Of a stretch of DNA of 64,000 nt, positions 14,218 through 24,993 are shown piece by piece. Under the pieces are notes generated by a model. The model was not told where the DNA came from, ran no database searches, and saw only the letters and a list, made by a program, of their open reading frames with translations. The position numbers were made by a program, and so were the translations under genes. How positions within the stretch are numbered: the stretch's first letter is position 1; each line of letters opens with the position of its first letter. The DNA comes from Actinomadura luzonensis (GTDB lineage: Bacteria; Actinomycetota; Actinomycetes; Streptosporangiales; Streptosporangiaceae). The stretch is taken from positions 1,865,001 to 1,929,000 of the forward strand of contig NZ_JAKRKC020000001.1 of assembly GCF_022664455.2 (NCBI RefSeq). The letters are read 5' to 3'.

Positions 14218-15267
14218 ATGCCGGTGGGCTTCACTCAGCACTCCCTTGGTTCACGCATCGACCAGCAGCTGAGCGCTTTCCTCGAATCGTGGCGGGCCCC
14301 CGTGTCCGACCCCGACGTCGAGGTCGCGTACAAGGTGCTGAACGAGTTCGTCCTCGGCGGCGGCAAGCGGGTCAGGCCACAACTGTGCTACTGGGGCTGG
14401 CGCGGCGCGGGCGGCGACGACTGCGAGGAGATCATCAAGGCCGCGGCGGCGCTGGAGCTGTGCCACGCGGGCCTGCTCATCCACGACGACATCATGGACG
14501 GCAGCGAGCTGCGCCGGGGCCGCTCCACCGTGCACAAGAGCCTGGAGCGGCTGCACGCGGGGCCGGGCGCGCAGGTGTTCGGCCAGGCGGGCGGCATCCT
14601 GCTCGGCACGCTCAGCCTGGCCTGGTCCGACGCCATGTTGTCGTCGTGCGGGGTCGACCCGCCCCGGCTGCGGGCCGCGCACCGCGTCTTCGACGCCATG
14701 CGCACCGAGGTGATCAGCGGCCAGTACCTCGACATGCTCGCCCAGCTCCGCGCCGGCGCGAGCGTGGACGAGGCGCTGACGGTCATCCGCTACAAGACCG
14801 CCAAGTACACCGTGGAGCGCCCCCTGCAGATCGGCGGCGCGCTCGCCGGCGGCGACCCCGGGCTGCTGGAGTCGTACTCGCGCTTCGGCGTGCCGCTGGG
14901 CGAGGCGTTCCAGCTCCGCGACGACGTGCTCGGCACGTTCGGCTCGGCGGCGGAGACCGGCAAGTCGGCGCTGGACGACCTCCGCGAGGGCAAGCACACC
15001 GTGCTGGTCGCCCACGCGCTGCGCCGGGCCACGCCCGCGCAGCGCGAGCACCTGCGGCGCTGGCACGGCGACCCGGAGCTGGGCGAGGAGCGCGCCGCCG
15101 AGCTGCGGCAGATCCTGCTCGACACGGGCGCGGTCGCGAAGGTCGAGGACATGATCGAGCACCGGGTGCGCGAGGCCGTGACGGCGCTGGCGGAGGCCGA
15201 CATCAAGCCGGAGGCGGCGAGCGCGCTCACCGTGCTCGCCGACCGGCTCGCGCACCGCACCAGGTAG
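14218..15267 (+). CDS. Polyprenyl diphosphate synthase (FPP/GGPP-type, class I)
   Basis: 349 aa; ATG with GAAGGAG upstream. It makes all-trans prenyl diphosphates from IPP and DMAPP. Visible features are GGGKRVRP, the first Asp-rich motif DDIMD (residues 90-94, no two-residue insertion) and the second motif QLRDDVLG (235-236), then LREGKHT. The actinobacterial branch includes both FPP and GGPP synthases, and chain length cannot be fixed by eye. Geosmin synthase in the same operon needs FPP, so FPP is the logical product. First gene of a five-gene operon; ispH starts 13 bases after it. As I recall, polyprenyl transferases are one cargo class predicted for Family 2B encapsulins, so this enzyme may itself be cargo. 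Confidence 0.93.
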   Translation: MPVGFTQHSLGSRIDQQLSAFLESWRAPVSDPDVEVAYKVLNEFVLGGGKRVRPQLCYWGWRGAGGDDCEEIIKAAAALELCHAGLLIHDDIMDGSELRRGRSTVHKSLERLHAGPGAQVFGQAGGILLGTLSLAWSDAMLSSCGVDPPRLRAAHRVFDAMRTEVISGQYLDMLAQLRAGASVDEALTVIRYKTAKYTVERPLQIGGALAGGDPGLLESYSRFGVPLGEAFQLRDDVLGTFGSAAETGKSALDDLREGKHTVLVAHALRRATPAQREHLRRWHGDPELGEERAAELRQILLDTGAVAKVEDMIEHRVREAVTALAEADIKPEAASALTVLADRLAHRTR

Positions 15268-15280
15268 GGGGGCTTTCCCG

Positions 15281-16264
15281 ATGGGACGGGTACTACTCGC
15301 GGCGCCGCGCGGCTACTGCGCGGGCGTCGACCGGGCGATCGTGACGGTCGAGGAGGCGCTGAGACGCTTCGGCCCGCCCGTCTACGTGCGAAAACAGATC
15401 GTCCACAACACCTCCGTGGTCGCCGGGCTGTCCCGGCGCGGCGCGGTCTTCGTCGAGGAGCTCGACGAGGTGCCCGACGGCGCGCTGGTGATCTTCAGCG
15501 CCCACGGGGTGTCGCCGGCGGTCAAGGACGAGGCGGCGCGGCGCGGGCTGCGCAGCATCGACGCGACCTGCCCGCTGGTCACCAAGGTCCACAAGGAGGC
15601 CGTCCGCATGGCGGAGGCCGGCCACGAGATCGTGCTCATCGGCCACGCCGAGCACGAGGAGGTGGAGGGCACGGTCGGCGAGGCCCCCGGCCACGTCCAC
15701 GTGGTCGACCCGGCCCGGCCCGACGAGGTGCCGGACCGGCTGCGCGCCGCCGGCTCCGGCCGCATGAGCTGGCTGTCGCAGACCACGCTCGCCGTGGACG
15801 AGACCATGCGCGCGGTCGGCGCGCTGCGCGAGCGCTTCCCGCACCTGGCCGACCCGCCGAGCGACGACATCTGCTACGCCAGCCAGAACCGTCAGGAGGC
15901 GGTCGCCAGGATCGCCCCTGAGTGCGAGCTGGTCCTCGTCGTCGGCTCGGCCAACTCCTCCAACTCCCGGCGGCTGGTCGAGGTCGCGCTGGAGGCCGGG
16001 GCGCGGGCGGCGCACCTGGTGGACCACGCCGGCGAGGCCGACGAGGAGTGGCTGCGCGGCGTCGAGACCGTGGGCGTCACCTCGGGCGCCTCGGCGCCGG
16101 AGCGGCTGGTGCAAGAGCTGCTCGACTGGCTCGCCGCGCGCGGCCACGCCGACGTCGAGCAGGTGACCGTCACCCAGGAGACCCTGACCTTCTCCCTTCC
16201 CCCCGAACTACGTCCGACCCGCAATCCCGGCCAGCCCAGCACGGAACAGGCAGGTAGAACATGA
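15281..16264 (+). CDS. ispH: 4-hydroxy-3-methylbut-2-enyl diphosphate reductase (IspH/LytB)
   Basis: 327 aa; ATG preceded by a run of six G. It reduces HMBPP to IPP and DMAPP, the last MEP step, with an iron-sulfur cluster. The cluster Cys lie in [13 protein letters not shown] (Cys13), [12 protein letters not shown] and [11 protein letters not shown]; conserved His (IVHNTSVV) and SGASAPE motifs are present. The last 25 residues are Pro/Thr/Gln-rich and probably disordered. Its stop overlaps the start of the first shell gene (ATGA), so it is translationally coupled to the shell. Confidence 0.96.
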   Translation: MGRVLLAAPRGYCAGVDRAIVTVEEALRRFGPPVYVRKQIVHNTSVVAGLSRRGAVFVEELDEVPDGALVIFSAHGVSPAVKDEAARRGLRSIDATCPLVTKVHKEAVRMAEAGHEIVLIGHAEHEEVEGTVGEAPGHVHVVDPARPDEVPDRLRAAGSGRMSWLSQTTLAVDETMRAVGALRERFPHLADPPSDDICYASQNRQEAVARIAPECELVLVVGSANSSNSRRLVEVALEAGARAAHLVDHAGEADEEWLRGVETVGVTSGASAPERLVQELLDWLAARGHADVEQVTVTQETLTFSLPPELRPTRNPGQPSTEQAGRT

Positions 16265-17670
16265 CAGAAACCACCCATTCCACCGCCCCTGAGAACGGCA
16301 ACGGACAGCTCAGCCTGAGCACCGAGGCCGCCAGGCAGCTCTCGACCACCACCAAGACGCCGCCGCAGATGCAGGAGATCACCTCACGGTGGCTGCTGCG
16401 CCTGCTGCCGTGGGTGCAGTGCTCGGGCGGTGTGTACCGGGTGAACCGGCGGCTCACCTACACCCTGGGGGACGGCCGCATCACGTTCAGCACCACCGGG
16501 TCGGAGGTGCGCGTCATCCCGGCGGAGCTGACCGAGCTGCCCATGTTGCGCGGCTTCGACGACATGGAGGTGCTGGAGGCGCTGGCCGGGCGCTTCACGC
16601 AGCGGGAGGTGGCGGCCGGCGAGGAGATCGTCGCCGAGGGCGCCCAGGGCGACCTGCTCGTCCTCATCGCGCACGGCCGGGTGGGCAAGGTGAGCCGTGG
16701 TGCCTACGGCGACGAGCAGGACCTCGGCGTGCTGGCCGACGGCGACCACCTCGGCGAGCAGGCGCTCACCGACGGCGCACCGTTCGCCTTCAGCGCGCGG
16801 GCCAAGACCGCCACCACGCTGCTGACGTTGTCGCGCCAGGACTTCGAGCAGGTCGTCGAGCAGTCCGACGCGCTGCGCGAGCACCTGGAGAGCCGGGTCA
16901 GCAGCGGCGGGCGGGCCCAGAACGACTACGGCGAGGCCGCCATCGACATGTCCTCGGGCCACAGCGGCGAGCCGACGCTGCCCGGCACGTTCGTCGACTA
17001 CGAGGTCAGCCCCCGCGAGTACGAGCTGAGCGTCGCCCAGACCATCCTGCGCGTCCACAGCCGGGTCTCCGACCTGTACAACCAGCCGATGAGCCAGCTC
17101 GACCAGCAGCTCCGCCTCACGATCGAGGCGCTGCGCGAGCGCCAGGAGCACGAGCTGATCAACAACCGGGAGTTCGGCCTGCTCCACAACGCCGACTTCA
17201 GCCAGCGCATCCGCACCCGCTCGGGCCCGCCCACCCCCGACGACCTCGACGACCTGCTCGCCACCGTGTGGAAGGAGCCGGCGTTCTTCCTGGCCCACCC
17301 GCAGGCCATCGCCGCCTTCGGCCGGGAGTGCAGCAAGCGCGGCGTCTACCCGCAGGGCAGCGAGGTCAACGGGCACCGGGTGCCGGCCTGGCGCGGCGTG
17401 CCGATCTTCCCGTGCAACAAGATCCCGGTCTCGGCCAGCCGCACGACGTCGTTCCTGCTCATGCGCACCGGACAGGAGAGCCAGGGCGTGGTGGGCCTGC
17501 ACCAGACCGGCATCCCCGACGAGTACCAGCCGAGCCTGTCGGTGCGGTTCATGAACATCAACGACAAGGCCGTCGTCTCCTACCTGGTCAGCGCCTACTA
17601 CTCGGCCGCGGTCCTGGTGCCGGACGCGCTCGGCGTCCTGGAGGACGTGGAGCTCGGCAGGAACGACTAG
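16261..17670 (+). CDS. Family 2B encapsulin shell protein with cNMP-binding-like insert (EshA-like), paralogue 1
   Basis: 469 aa. The sequence matches the EshA / Family 2B encapsulin type: an N-terminal arm with the conserved [18 protein letters not shown], an HK97-like major-capsid fold, and a cyclic-nucleotide-binding-like domain at about residues 90-205. The C-terminal shell half includes [27 protein letters not shown] and [20 protein letters not shown]. In the insert, GEQ (165-167) matches the phosphate cassette start, but the phosphate-binding Arg of CRP aligns with Phe175 in [12 protein letters not shown], so ordinary cAMP binding is doubtful. Family 2B shells enclose terpenoid enzymes in actinomycetes. 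Its start overlaps ispH and a second shell gene follows after 40 bp. Confidence 0.92.
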   Translation: MTETTHSTAPENGNGQLSLSTEAARQLSTTTKTPPQMQEITSRWLLRLLPWVQCSGGVYRVNRRLTYTLGDGRITFSTTGSEVRVIPAELTELPMLRGFDDMEVLEALAGRFTQREVAAGEEIVAEGAQGDLLVLIAHGRVGKVSRGAYGDEQDLGVLADGDHLGEQALTDGAPFAFSARAKTATTLLTLSRQDFEQVVEQSDALREHLESRVSSGGRAQNDYGEAAIDMSSGHSGEPTLPGTFVDYEVSPREYELSVAQTILRVHSRVSDLYNQPMSQLDQQLRLTIEALRERQEHELINNREFGLLHNADFSQRIRTRSGPPTPDDLDDLLATVWKEPAFFLAHPQAIAAFGRECSKRGVYPQGSEVNGHRVPAWRGVPIFPCNKIPVSASRTTSFLLMRTGQESQGVVGLHQTGIPDEYQPSLSVRFMNINDKAVVSYLVSAYYSAAVLVPDALGVLEDVELGRND

Positions 17671-17710
17671 CCCGGGGCACGTCCGTCGGGGGAATGGTGG
17701 TGTTGGCACA

Positions 17711-19078
17711 TTGACGGGGTCGGACCAGAGGCTCAGCCTCGACACCCGGGCGGCGCGCGGGCTCGCCACGACGACCAAGACGCCTCCGCAGGCGCGGGAG
17801 ATCACCCCGCGCTGGTTGTTGCGGATGCTGCCGTGGGTCGGCGTGGCGGCCGGCACGTACCGGGTGAACCGGCGGCTCACCTACCCGGTCGGGGGCGGCC
17901 GGGTGAGTTTCTTCACCACCGGGGCCCGGCTCCAGGTGATCCTACCGAGCCTGACGGAGCTGCCCCTGCTGCACGGGCTGGCGGGCGGCGAGGAGCTGGA
18001 CCTCCTCGCCCGCGCCTTCCGGCAGCGGGAGTACGGCCCGGGCGACACGATCGCCCGGGCCGGCCGCCCGGCCGACGAGATCCTGCTCGTCGCGCGCGGC
18101 AAGGTCGCTCAGCTCCAGCCCGCCGGGTACGGCGGCCACCTGGCGCGCGGCACGCTGGCCGACGGCGACCACGCCGGCGGCGGCCTGCCGGGCGCGACCT
18201 GGGAGTTCACGCTGGAGACCCGCACCCCCTGCACGGTGCTGGCCCTGCCGCGCGAGGAGCTGGACGCCCTGACCGCGCGCTCGCCCGCGCTCCGCGCCCA
18301 GGTCGAGCGGCACCGCGCCCGCCTCGCCCGGCCGCGCAACACGCTGGGCGAGGCGGCCGTCGCGATCGCCGCCGGCCACCGGGGCGAGCATCCGCTGCCC
18401 GGCACGTTCGTCGACTACGACCCCGGGCCGCGCGAATACCCGATGAGCCTGTCGCAGACCGTGCTGCGCGTCCACAGCAGGGTCGCCGACCTGTACAACC
18501 AGCCGATGGACCAGACCGAGGAGCAGCTCCGGCTGACGGTCGAGGCGCTGCGCGAGTCGCAGGAGCACGAGCTGGTCAACAACCGCGACTTCGGGCTGCT
18601 GCACAACGTCGACCCCCGGCAGCGGATCTACACCCGCACCGGCCCGCCCGGCCCCGACGACCTCGACGAGCTGCTCTGCCGCCGCAAGAAGTCGCGCTTC
18701 TTCCTCGCCCATCCGCAGGCCATCGCCGCCTTCCACCGGCAGTGCAGCGCCGGCGGAGTCTACCTGGAGAGCGTCGAGCTGCACGGGGCCCGGCTGACCG
18801 CCTGGCGCGGCGTGCCGCTGCTGCCCTGCGACAAGATCCCGGTCACCCGGCAGGGCACCAGCACGATCCTCGTCCTTCGCACCGGCGAGGACGACCAGGG
18901 CGTCGTCGGGCTGCGCCCGGCCGCGGTGCCGGACGAGCGGGAGCCGGGGCTGAGCGTGCGCTTCACCGGCATCGACCCGCACGGCATCGCCTCCTACCTG
19001 GTCAGCGCCTACTACTCGGCCGCCGTGCTGGTGCCGGACGCGCTCGGCGCGCTGGAGCACGCCGAGGTGGCCCGCTGA
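17711..19078 (+). CDS. Family 2B encapsulin shell protein with degenerate cNMP-binding-like insert, paralogue 2
   Basis: 455 aa from a TTG at 17711, the only plausible start; GGGGGA lies rather far upstream. It is colinear with the preceding shell protein. The N-arm has [18 protein letters not shown], the shell half has [12 protein letters not shown] and [15 protein letters not shown], and it ends with the same [18 protein letters not shown] block. The insert (about residues 85-195) is more decayed: the cassette reads [16 protein letters not shown], without the Gly-Glu pair or the Arg. The interior [14 protein letters not shown] replaces the longer [15 protein letters not shown] of paralogue 1. 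A two-component (mixed) shell is the simplest reading. The weak TTG start may set a lower dose than paralogue 1. Confidence 0.9.
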   Translation: MTGSDQRLSLDTRAARGLATTTKTPPQAREITPRWLLRMLPWVGVAAGTYRVNRRLTYPVGGGRVSFFTTGARLQVILPSLTELPLLHGLAGGEELDLLARAFRQREYGPGDTIARAGRPADEILLVARGKVAQLQPAGYGGHLARGTLADGDHAGGGLPGATWEFTLETRTPCTVLALPREELDALTARSPALRAQVERHRARLARPRNTLGEAAVAIAAGHRGEHPLPGTFVDYDPGPREYPMSLSQTVLRVHSRVADLYNQPMDQTEEQLRLTVEALRESQEHELVNNRDFGLLHNVDPRQRIYTRTGPPGPDDLDELLCRRKKSRFFLAHPQAIAAFHRQCSAGGVYLESVELHGARLTAWRGVPLLPCDKIPVTRQGTSTILVLRTGEDDQGVVGLRPAAVPDEREPGLSVRFTGIDPHGIASYLVSAYYSAAVLVPDALGALEHAEVAR

Positions 19079-21322
<2,244 letters not shown>

Positions 21323-21331
21323 GAGCGGGCT

Positions 21332-21685
21332 TCAGATGGGCAGGTGATGGGCGCGGGGCTCGTGGTACCAGCCCATCAGGCGCAGCAGCCGGAGCTGGTA
21401 CGGCGTAGGGTTGCGCAGCCGGATCCAGCGCTGCTCCGGCGGCAGCGCCGGCAGGGCCAGCACGCGCAGCCCCGAGACGTCGACGAAGGTCAGCCCGCCG
21501 GTGTCGACGACGATGTACGCGCCCTGGCGGCAGCCGGCCAGGGCGAGGGCCAAGGCATGGCTGTTGGAGGCGTCGATCTGGCCGATCAGCGTGACGACGG
21601 GCGCCTCGGCCGTCGCGCGCACGGTGACCTTGAGCTGCTCGTCCTGATGGAGCAGCCGCTCGTCGAGACGGTTCACACCCCTCAC
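21332..21685 (-). CDS. STAS-domain protein (anti-sigma factor antagonist-like)
   Basis: 117 aa from a GTG at 21685 with a G-rich ribosome-binding region; an in-frame GTG at 21676 is an alternative. A longer open frame upstream has no domain content. The core PVVTLIGQIDASNSHALALAL and YIVVDTGGLTFVDVSGLRVL is a STAS fold. VDVSGL holds the Ser that is phosphorylated in SpoIIAA/RsbV antagonists. The C-terminal 20 residues are rich in Arg, Leu and His. It probably works in a partner-switching pathway with an RsbW-like kinase such as the one at 9374-9985. Confidence 0.8.
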   Translation of the reverse strand: MRGVNRLDERLLHQDEQLKVTVRATAEAPVVTLIGQIDASNSHALALALAGCRQGAYIVVDTGGLTFVDVSGLRVLALPALPPEQRWIRLRNPTPYQLRLLRLMGWYHEPRAHHLPI

Positions 21686-21991
21686 ACCCCCCTGCACATA
21701 CGCTCCCCGGGGGCCAGAACCAAGGCTACACGAAGGATGTTTCGGTATGTGATCTTCGCGGGAATATGACCGAATTAGCGCGTAATCCTGAAGGGCCTTT
21801 CCCGGCGGCCGTCGCGCCATCGCCAGGGGAGGCGTCGAGCCCCGTGTACGCCGGGGCCGGATACCCGTTCTGCCCGGTTTGCCATGGATCTTCCCGGCCC
21901 GGATTTTTCGCGACTCGTCCGCTTTTGTCGGAAGACTTCCCGCGCCTTTCCGCGGTAGAGAAAGCCGCACAGCAGACGGGGGTGAGAACGC
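21686..21991. other. Intergenic stretch between divergent STAS and NlpC/P60 genes
   Basis: 306 bp with a locally AT-richer patch around 21730-21775. The minus-strand frame of the STAS gene stays open here but has no domain signature or good start. Nothing else was recognised. Confidence 0.5.
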
Positions 21992-22513
21992 ATGAACGGA
22001 AAAAGCTCACGGGCATTCACGGCGGCGGCATGCGTCGTCGTGTGCCTGCTCCAGTCACCGGCCGCGCAGGCCGCGCACCGGGCGCGCTCGGCCGCCGGCG
22101 GGATCGCGCTGCGGGCGGCGCTGGAGATGGTCGGGGTGCCGTACTCGTGGGGCGGCGGCGGGGTGCGCGGGCCCGGGTACGGCATCGGCAAGGGAGCGGG
22201 GACGCGCGGCTTCGACTGCTCGGGCCTCACCGAGTACGCCTACGCGCGGGCGGGGGCGCTCATCGGGACCACGTCGCAGGAGCAGTGGCGCGCCGGCATC
22301 CGCCTGCCGAAGGAGCTGATCGAACCAGGGGACCTGGTCTTCTACGACAACGACCGCGCGCATCCCGGGCCGGAGCACGTCGGGATCGCGGTCGACGCGA
22401 GGACGATGGTGCACGCGCCCTACACGGGGGCGTTCGTGCGGCTGGACCGGCTCGACCGGTCCGACTTCCTGGGGGTGGTGCGGCCGGGCGTCGGGCGCGC
22501 GGACGAGCGGTGA
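21992..22513 (+). CDS. Secreted NlpC/P60 cell-wall peptidase
   Basis: 173 aa with a signal peptide of about 27 residues (basic start, hydrophobic core, AQAAH). The rest is one NlpC/P60 domain: GVPYSWGGGG, the nucleophile Cys76 in GFDCSGLTEYAY, the base His in GPEHVGIAV, and the polar residue His in MVHAPYTG. Such enzymes cut gamma-D-Glu-diaminopimelate or crosslinking peptides. No cell-wall-binding domain is present, so it is a minimal secreted hydrolase. A strong hairpin follows. Confidence 0.9.
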   Translation: MNGKSSRAFTAAACVVVCLLQSPAAQAAHRARSAAGGIALRAALEMVGVPYSWGGGGVRGPGYGIGKGAGTRGFDCSGLTEYAYARAGALIGTTSQEQWRAGIRLPKELIEPGDLVFYDNDRAHPGPEHVGIAVDARTMVHAPYTGAFVRLDRLDRSDFLGVVRPGVGRADER

Positions 22514-22537
22514 CCTGCCCGGACGCGGAAATGAGCC

Positions 22538-22586
22538 GTGCGGCCCCTGACCGGCCCCTCGCGAAAGAGCCGGCCCGGGGCCGCAC
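22538..22586 (+). terminator. Large hairpin after the NlpC/P60 gene
   Basis: GTGCGGCCCC (22538-22547) pairs perfectly with GGGGCCGCAC (22577-22586), with a nested CCGGC/GCCGG inside. It begins 25 bases after the stop codon. Confidence 0.7.
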
Positions 22587-22691
22587 AGCGCCCGAACAAT
22601 TTTCGGTGACCTCAAGGGCCGTCCGTGGTCTCGCGAGTCCCCACGTCGGGCCCTGGTCGCTCACCTAGGCACCAGGAAGGCGACTGGCCAG

Positions 22692-22714
22692 GCGGCTCCG
22701 CACACGGGAGCCGC
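22692..22714 (-). terminator. Hairpin after the small secreted-protein gene
   Basis: GCGGCTCC (22692-22699) pairs with GGAGCCGC (22707-22714), 26 bases beyond the stop of the minus-strand gene ending at 22741. Confidence 0.55.
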
Positions 22715-22740
22715 GATCGACCCTCCTGCCTACGCCGTCC

Positions 22741-23043
22741 TTAGCTGAGGTCGGAGCCGGCGTTGTCGATGTCGACACCCTTGTTGGCGTCGCCGACCTC
22801 GGGCTGGTTGTTGTTCAGCAGGTCGAGCTCGACCTCGTCGGCGATCTGGATGATGTTGACGTCGATGCTCTCGAGCGAGTCGTTCAGCACGTCGTTCAGG
22901 ACGTCGTCGATGATCTGCCACTGGCTCAGAACGGCCTGGCCGCCGTTGTGCGGGTTGGGGCCGACGTCAGCGGAGGCAGCGGAGGCCGAGAAGCCAAGAG
23001 CGACGGCCGCGATCGCTGCACCGGCGAGGATACGACGGATCAT
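22741..23043 (-). CDS. Small secreted acidic protein, function unknown
   Basis: 100 aa from an ATG with GGAGGA ten bases upstream. A clear signal peptide (MIRRILAGAAIAAVALGF, ending SASA) is followed by about 75 residues rich in Asp, Asn, Leu and Ile, with a repeated VLNDVLND and EVELDLLNNN. There are no Cys and no recognised domain. The size, secretion and Asn/Asp/Val-rich body recall small aerial-surface proteins such as rodlins, but no diagnostic motif is present, so the function is left open. It is isolated between two hairpins and likely forms its own transcript. Confidence 0.7.
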   Translation of the reverse strand: MIRRILAGAAIAAVALGFSASAASADVGPNPHNGGQAVLSQWQIIDDVLNDVLNDSLESIDVNIIQIADEVELDLLNNNQPEVGDANKGVDIDNAGSDLS

Positions 23044-23447
23044 GATTGTTTCCTCCATGGATCGGCGCGGAATTCCCGACGCCATAGTCGTTTGTGCAGG
23101 GCTGTGAGGTGCCGGGAATAACAATCGCGGCAGGCAGCGAAATCCGCAACTCAGAAAGCCCTCATCGAGGTCAAGGAGGCACCTCGATTTCTTGGCATTG
23201 GGTTTTCACGCTCATCGGCCGAGCGCGGCGAATACCGCACTGCCGTGGGCCGGTGAAAGGCATTTGTTTTAGCTGCGCCCGAGAAATGCGCCGCAGCCAT
23301 TCACCCCGCCATGAGGGATGATCACCCGAAACTTGAGCTTCCGGCTACGCCTCCCGGCGTACCTGGAGCGCCATCCGGGGGCCGACGACCGGCGCGGACA
23401 AAGCCGGGACGATGGCCGTCAGTTCGGCGAATCCGAGTGAGGTGAGC
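23044..23447. other. Divergent intergenic region with a perfect hairpin
   Basis: 404 bp separates the divergent small secreted-protein gene and a membrane-protein gene. ATCGAGGT (23164-23171) and ACCTCGAT (23181-23188) form an 8-bp perfect stem followed on the plus strand by TTCTT, like a terminator for a short plus-strand transcript that starts near the secreted-protein promoter. No credible ORF was seen. Confidence 0.5.
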
Positions 23448-23978
23448 ATGCTGCGACCGCGTATCCGCAAGACGGTCCTGGTTATCCACATCGCCGTCTC
23501 CGTCGCGCTCGCGGGCGAGGTGTGGGGGCTGGTGGCGCTGAATACGGCGGCCGCCCTGACTAAGGACGGGGAGCTGGCGCACGCCGCCTATCGGCTGATG
23601 CCGGTGCTGGTGTTCGCGGGCGGGATACCGCTCAGCCTGACCGCATTGATCAGCGGGATCACGCTCGGGCTGGGCGGTCATTGGGGGCTGTTTCGCTATT
23701 ACTGGGTGACGGCCAAGCTGGTGCTGCTGGTGGCGGTCATCTGCACCGGCATGTTCCTGTTCGACCCGGCGGGAATGGCCGAGGCGACCGCGGGGGGCGG
23801 GGCGGCCGGGGCCGGCCGGCAGTGGGGGCAGGTGGCGGTGCCGGGGACGCAGCTCGCGATGCTGCTGGCGGCGACGGCGCTGTCGGTCTTCAAGCCGCGC
23901 GGGTCACGCCGGGGGGACGCCCCACGCCCCGGCGGAACCGTGAAAAATTTGGCGGATCCGCAGGAAAAGCACAAATAA
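23448..23978 (+). CDS. Small integral membrane protein (DUF2269-like), function unknown
   Basis: 176 aa from an ATG with GAGGTGAG close upstream. Four hydrophobic segments are visible at about residues 10-32, 50-75, 84-108 and 125-147. A Gly/Ala-rich loop precedes the last one, and a charged cytoplasmic tail follows. The early IRKTVLVIHIAVSV pattern resembles the DUF2269 / YkyA-type small membrane proteins of actinomycetes. It has no catalytic motif. Confidence 0.65.
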   Translation: MLRPRIRKTVLVIHIAVSVALAGEVWGLVALNTAAALTKDGELAHAAYRLMPVLVFAGGIPLSLTALISGITLGLGGHWGLFRYYWVTAKLVLLVAVICTGMFLFDPAGMAEATAGGGAAGAGRQWGQVAVPGTQLAMLLAATALSVFKPRGSRRGDAPRPGGTVKNLADPQEKHK

Positions 23979-24081
23979 GCGGCACATTTCGTTCAGCAGG
24001 AAATACAGTACACGGGCCGGAGGGCGTGGCAGGATTGACCACGGGCCGGAACCGTGGCGAGATGCCGATTGAGGAGCATAG

Positions 24082-24987
24082 ATGCGGAGTGCTCACAATA
24101 TGGGCGACATGACCGAAATACCGGATCGTGATTCCCTGCAATCCGGGCCGAGCGCCCTACGCCTCCTCATCGGCGCCCACCTGCGCCGGCTCCGCGAGGC
24201 CGCCGGCGTCACCCGCGAGGCCGCCGCCTACACCATCCGCGGCTCGCAGTCCAAGATCAGCCGCATGGAGGCCGGCCGCACCAGCTTCAAGCCGCGCGAC
24301 GTGACCGACCTGCTGCTCCTGTACGGCGTGCGCGACCAGGCCGAACGCGACAGCCTGCTGGCCCTCGTCGCCCAGGCCAACGTGCCGCGCTGGTGGCAGG
24401 AATACCGCGACGTCGTCCCCGACTGGTTCGAGCCCTACCTGGGCCTGGAGCAGGACGCCGCGCTCATCCGCGGCTACGCCGTGCAGTTCGTCCCGGCCCT
24501 GCTCCAGACCGAGGGCTACGCCCGCGAGGTGCTGAGGAGCAGCCACGAGGGCGAGCCCGCCGAGCGCGTCGAGCGGCTGCTCGCCGTGCGCCTGCGCCGC
24601 CGCCGCATCCTCGACCCGCCCGCGCCGCGCAAGCTCTGGGCGGTGCTCGACGAGGGCGTGCTGCACCGCCGGGTCGGCGACGAGGAGACCATGCGGGCCC
24701 AGCTCGAACACCTGGCGCGCATGGCCGAGCGGCCGCACGTCACGCTGCAGGTGTTCCCGTTCTCCGCCGGGGCGGCGCTCGGCGGCGGCGGCCCGGTCAC
24801 CCTGCTGCGCTTCGCCCAGGAGGGGCTGGGCGACATGGTCTACGCCGAGCACCTCACCGGCGCCCAGTTCTTCACCAAGGAGGCCGAGGTGCGCCCCTAC
24901 CGCCACCTGCTCAACGAGCTGGGCGTGCACGCCCCGCCCCCGGCCGAGACCCCGGCGATCCTGCGCGGCATCATCGCCCGGCTCTGA
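24082..24987 (+). CDS. XRE-family regulator with DUF5753 domain
   Basis: 301 aa; ATG with GAGGAG upstream. An N-terminal helix-turn-helix (about residues 25-85: LRRLREAAGVTREAAAYTIRGSQSKISRMEAGR) is followed by a DUF5753 domain with PDWFEPYLGLEQDA, QFVPALLQTEGYAR and LHRRVGDEETMRAQLEHL. Actinomycetes carry many such pairs of DUF5753 regulators with small DUF397 genes; no DUF397 gene was seen here. The convergent neighbour is an S-adenosyl methyltransferase of a type often found next to these regulators. The role is unknown, perhaps developmental or signalling. Confidence 0.88.
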   Translation: MRSAHNMGDMTEIPDRDSLQSGPSALRLLIGAHLRRLREAAGVTREAAAYTIRGSQSKISRMEAGRTSFKPRDVTDLLLLYGVRDQAERDSLLALVAQANVPRWWQEYRDVVPDWFEPYLGLEQDAALIRGYAVQFVPALLQTEGYAREVLRSSHEGEPAERVERLLAVRLRRRRILDPPAPRKLWAVLDEGVLHRRVGDEETMRAQLEHLARMAERPHVTLQVFPFSAGAALGGGGPVTLLRFAQEGLGDMVYAEHLTGAQFFTKEAEVRPYRHLLNELGVHAPPPAETPAILRGIIARL

Positions 24988-24993
24988 GGCGGG

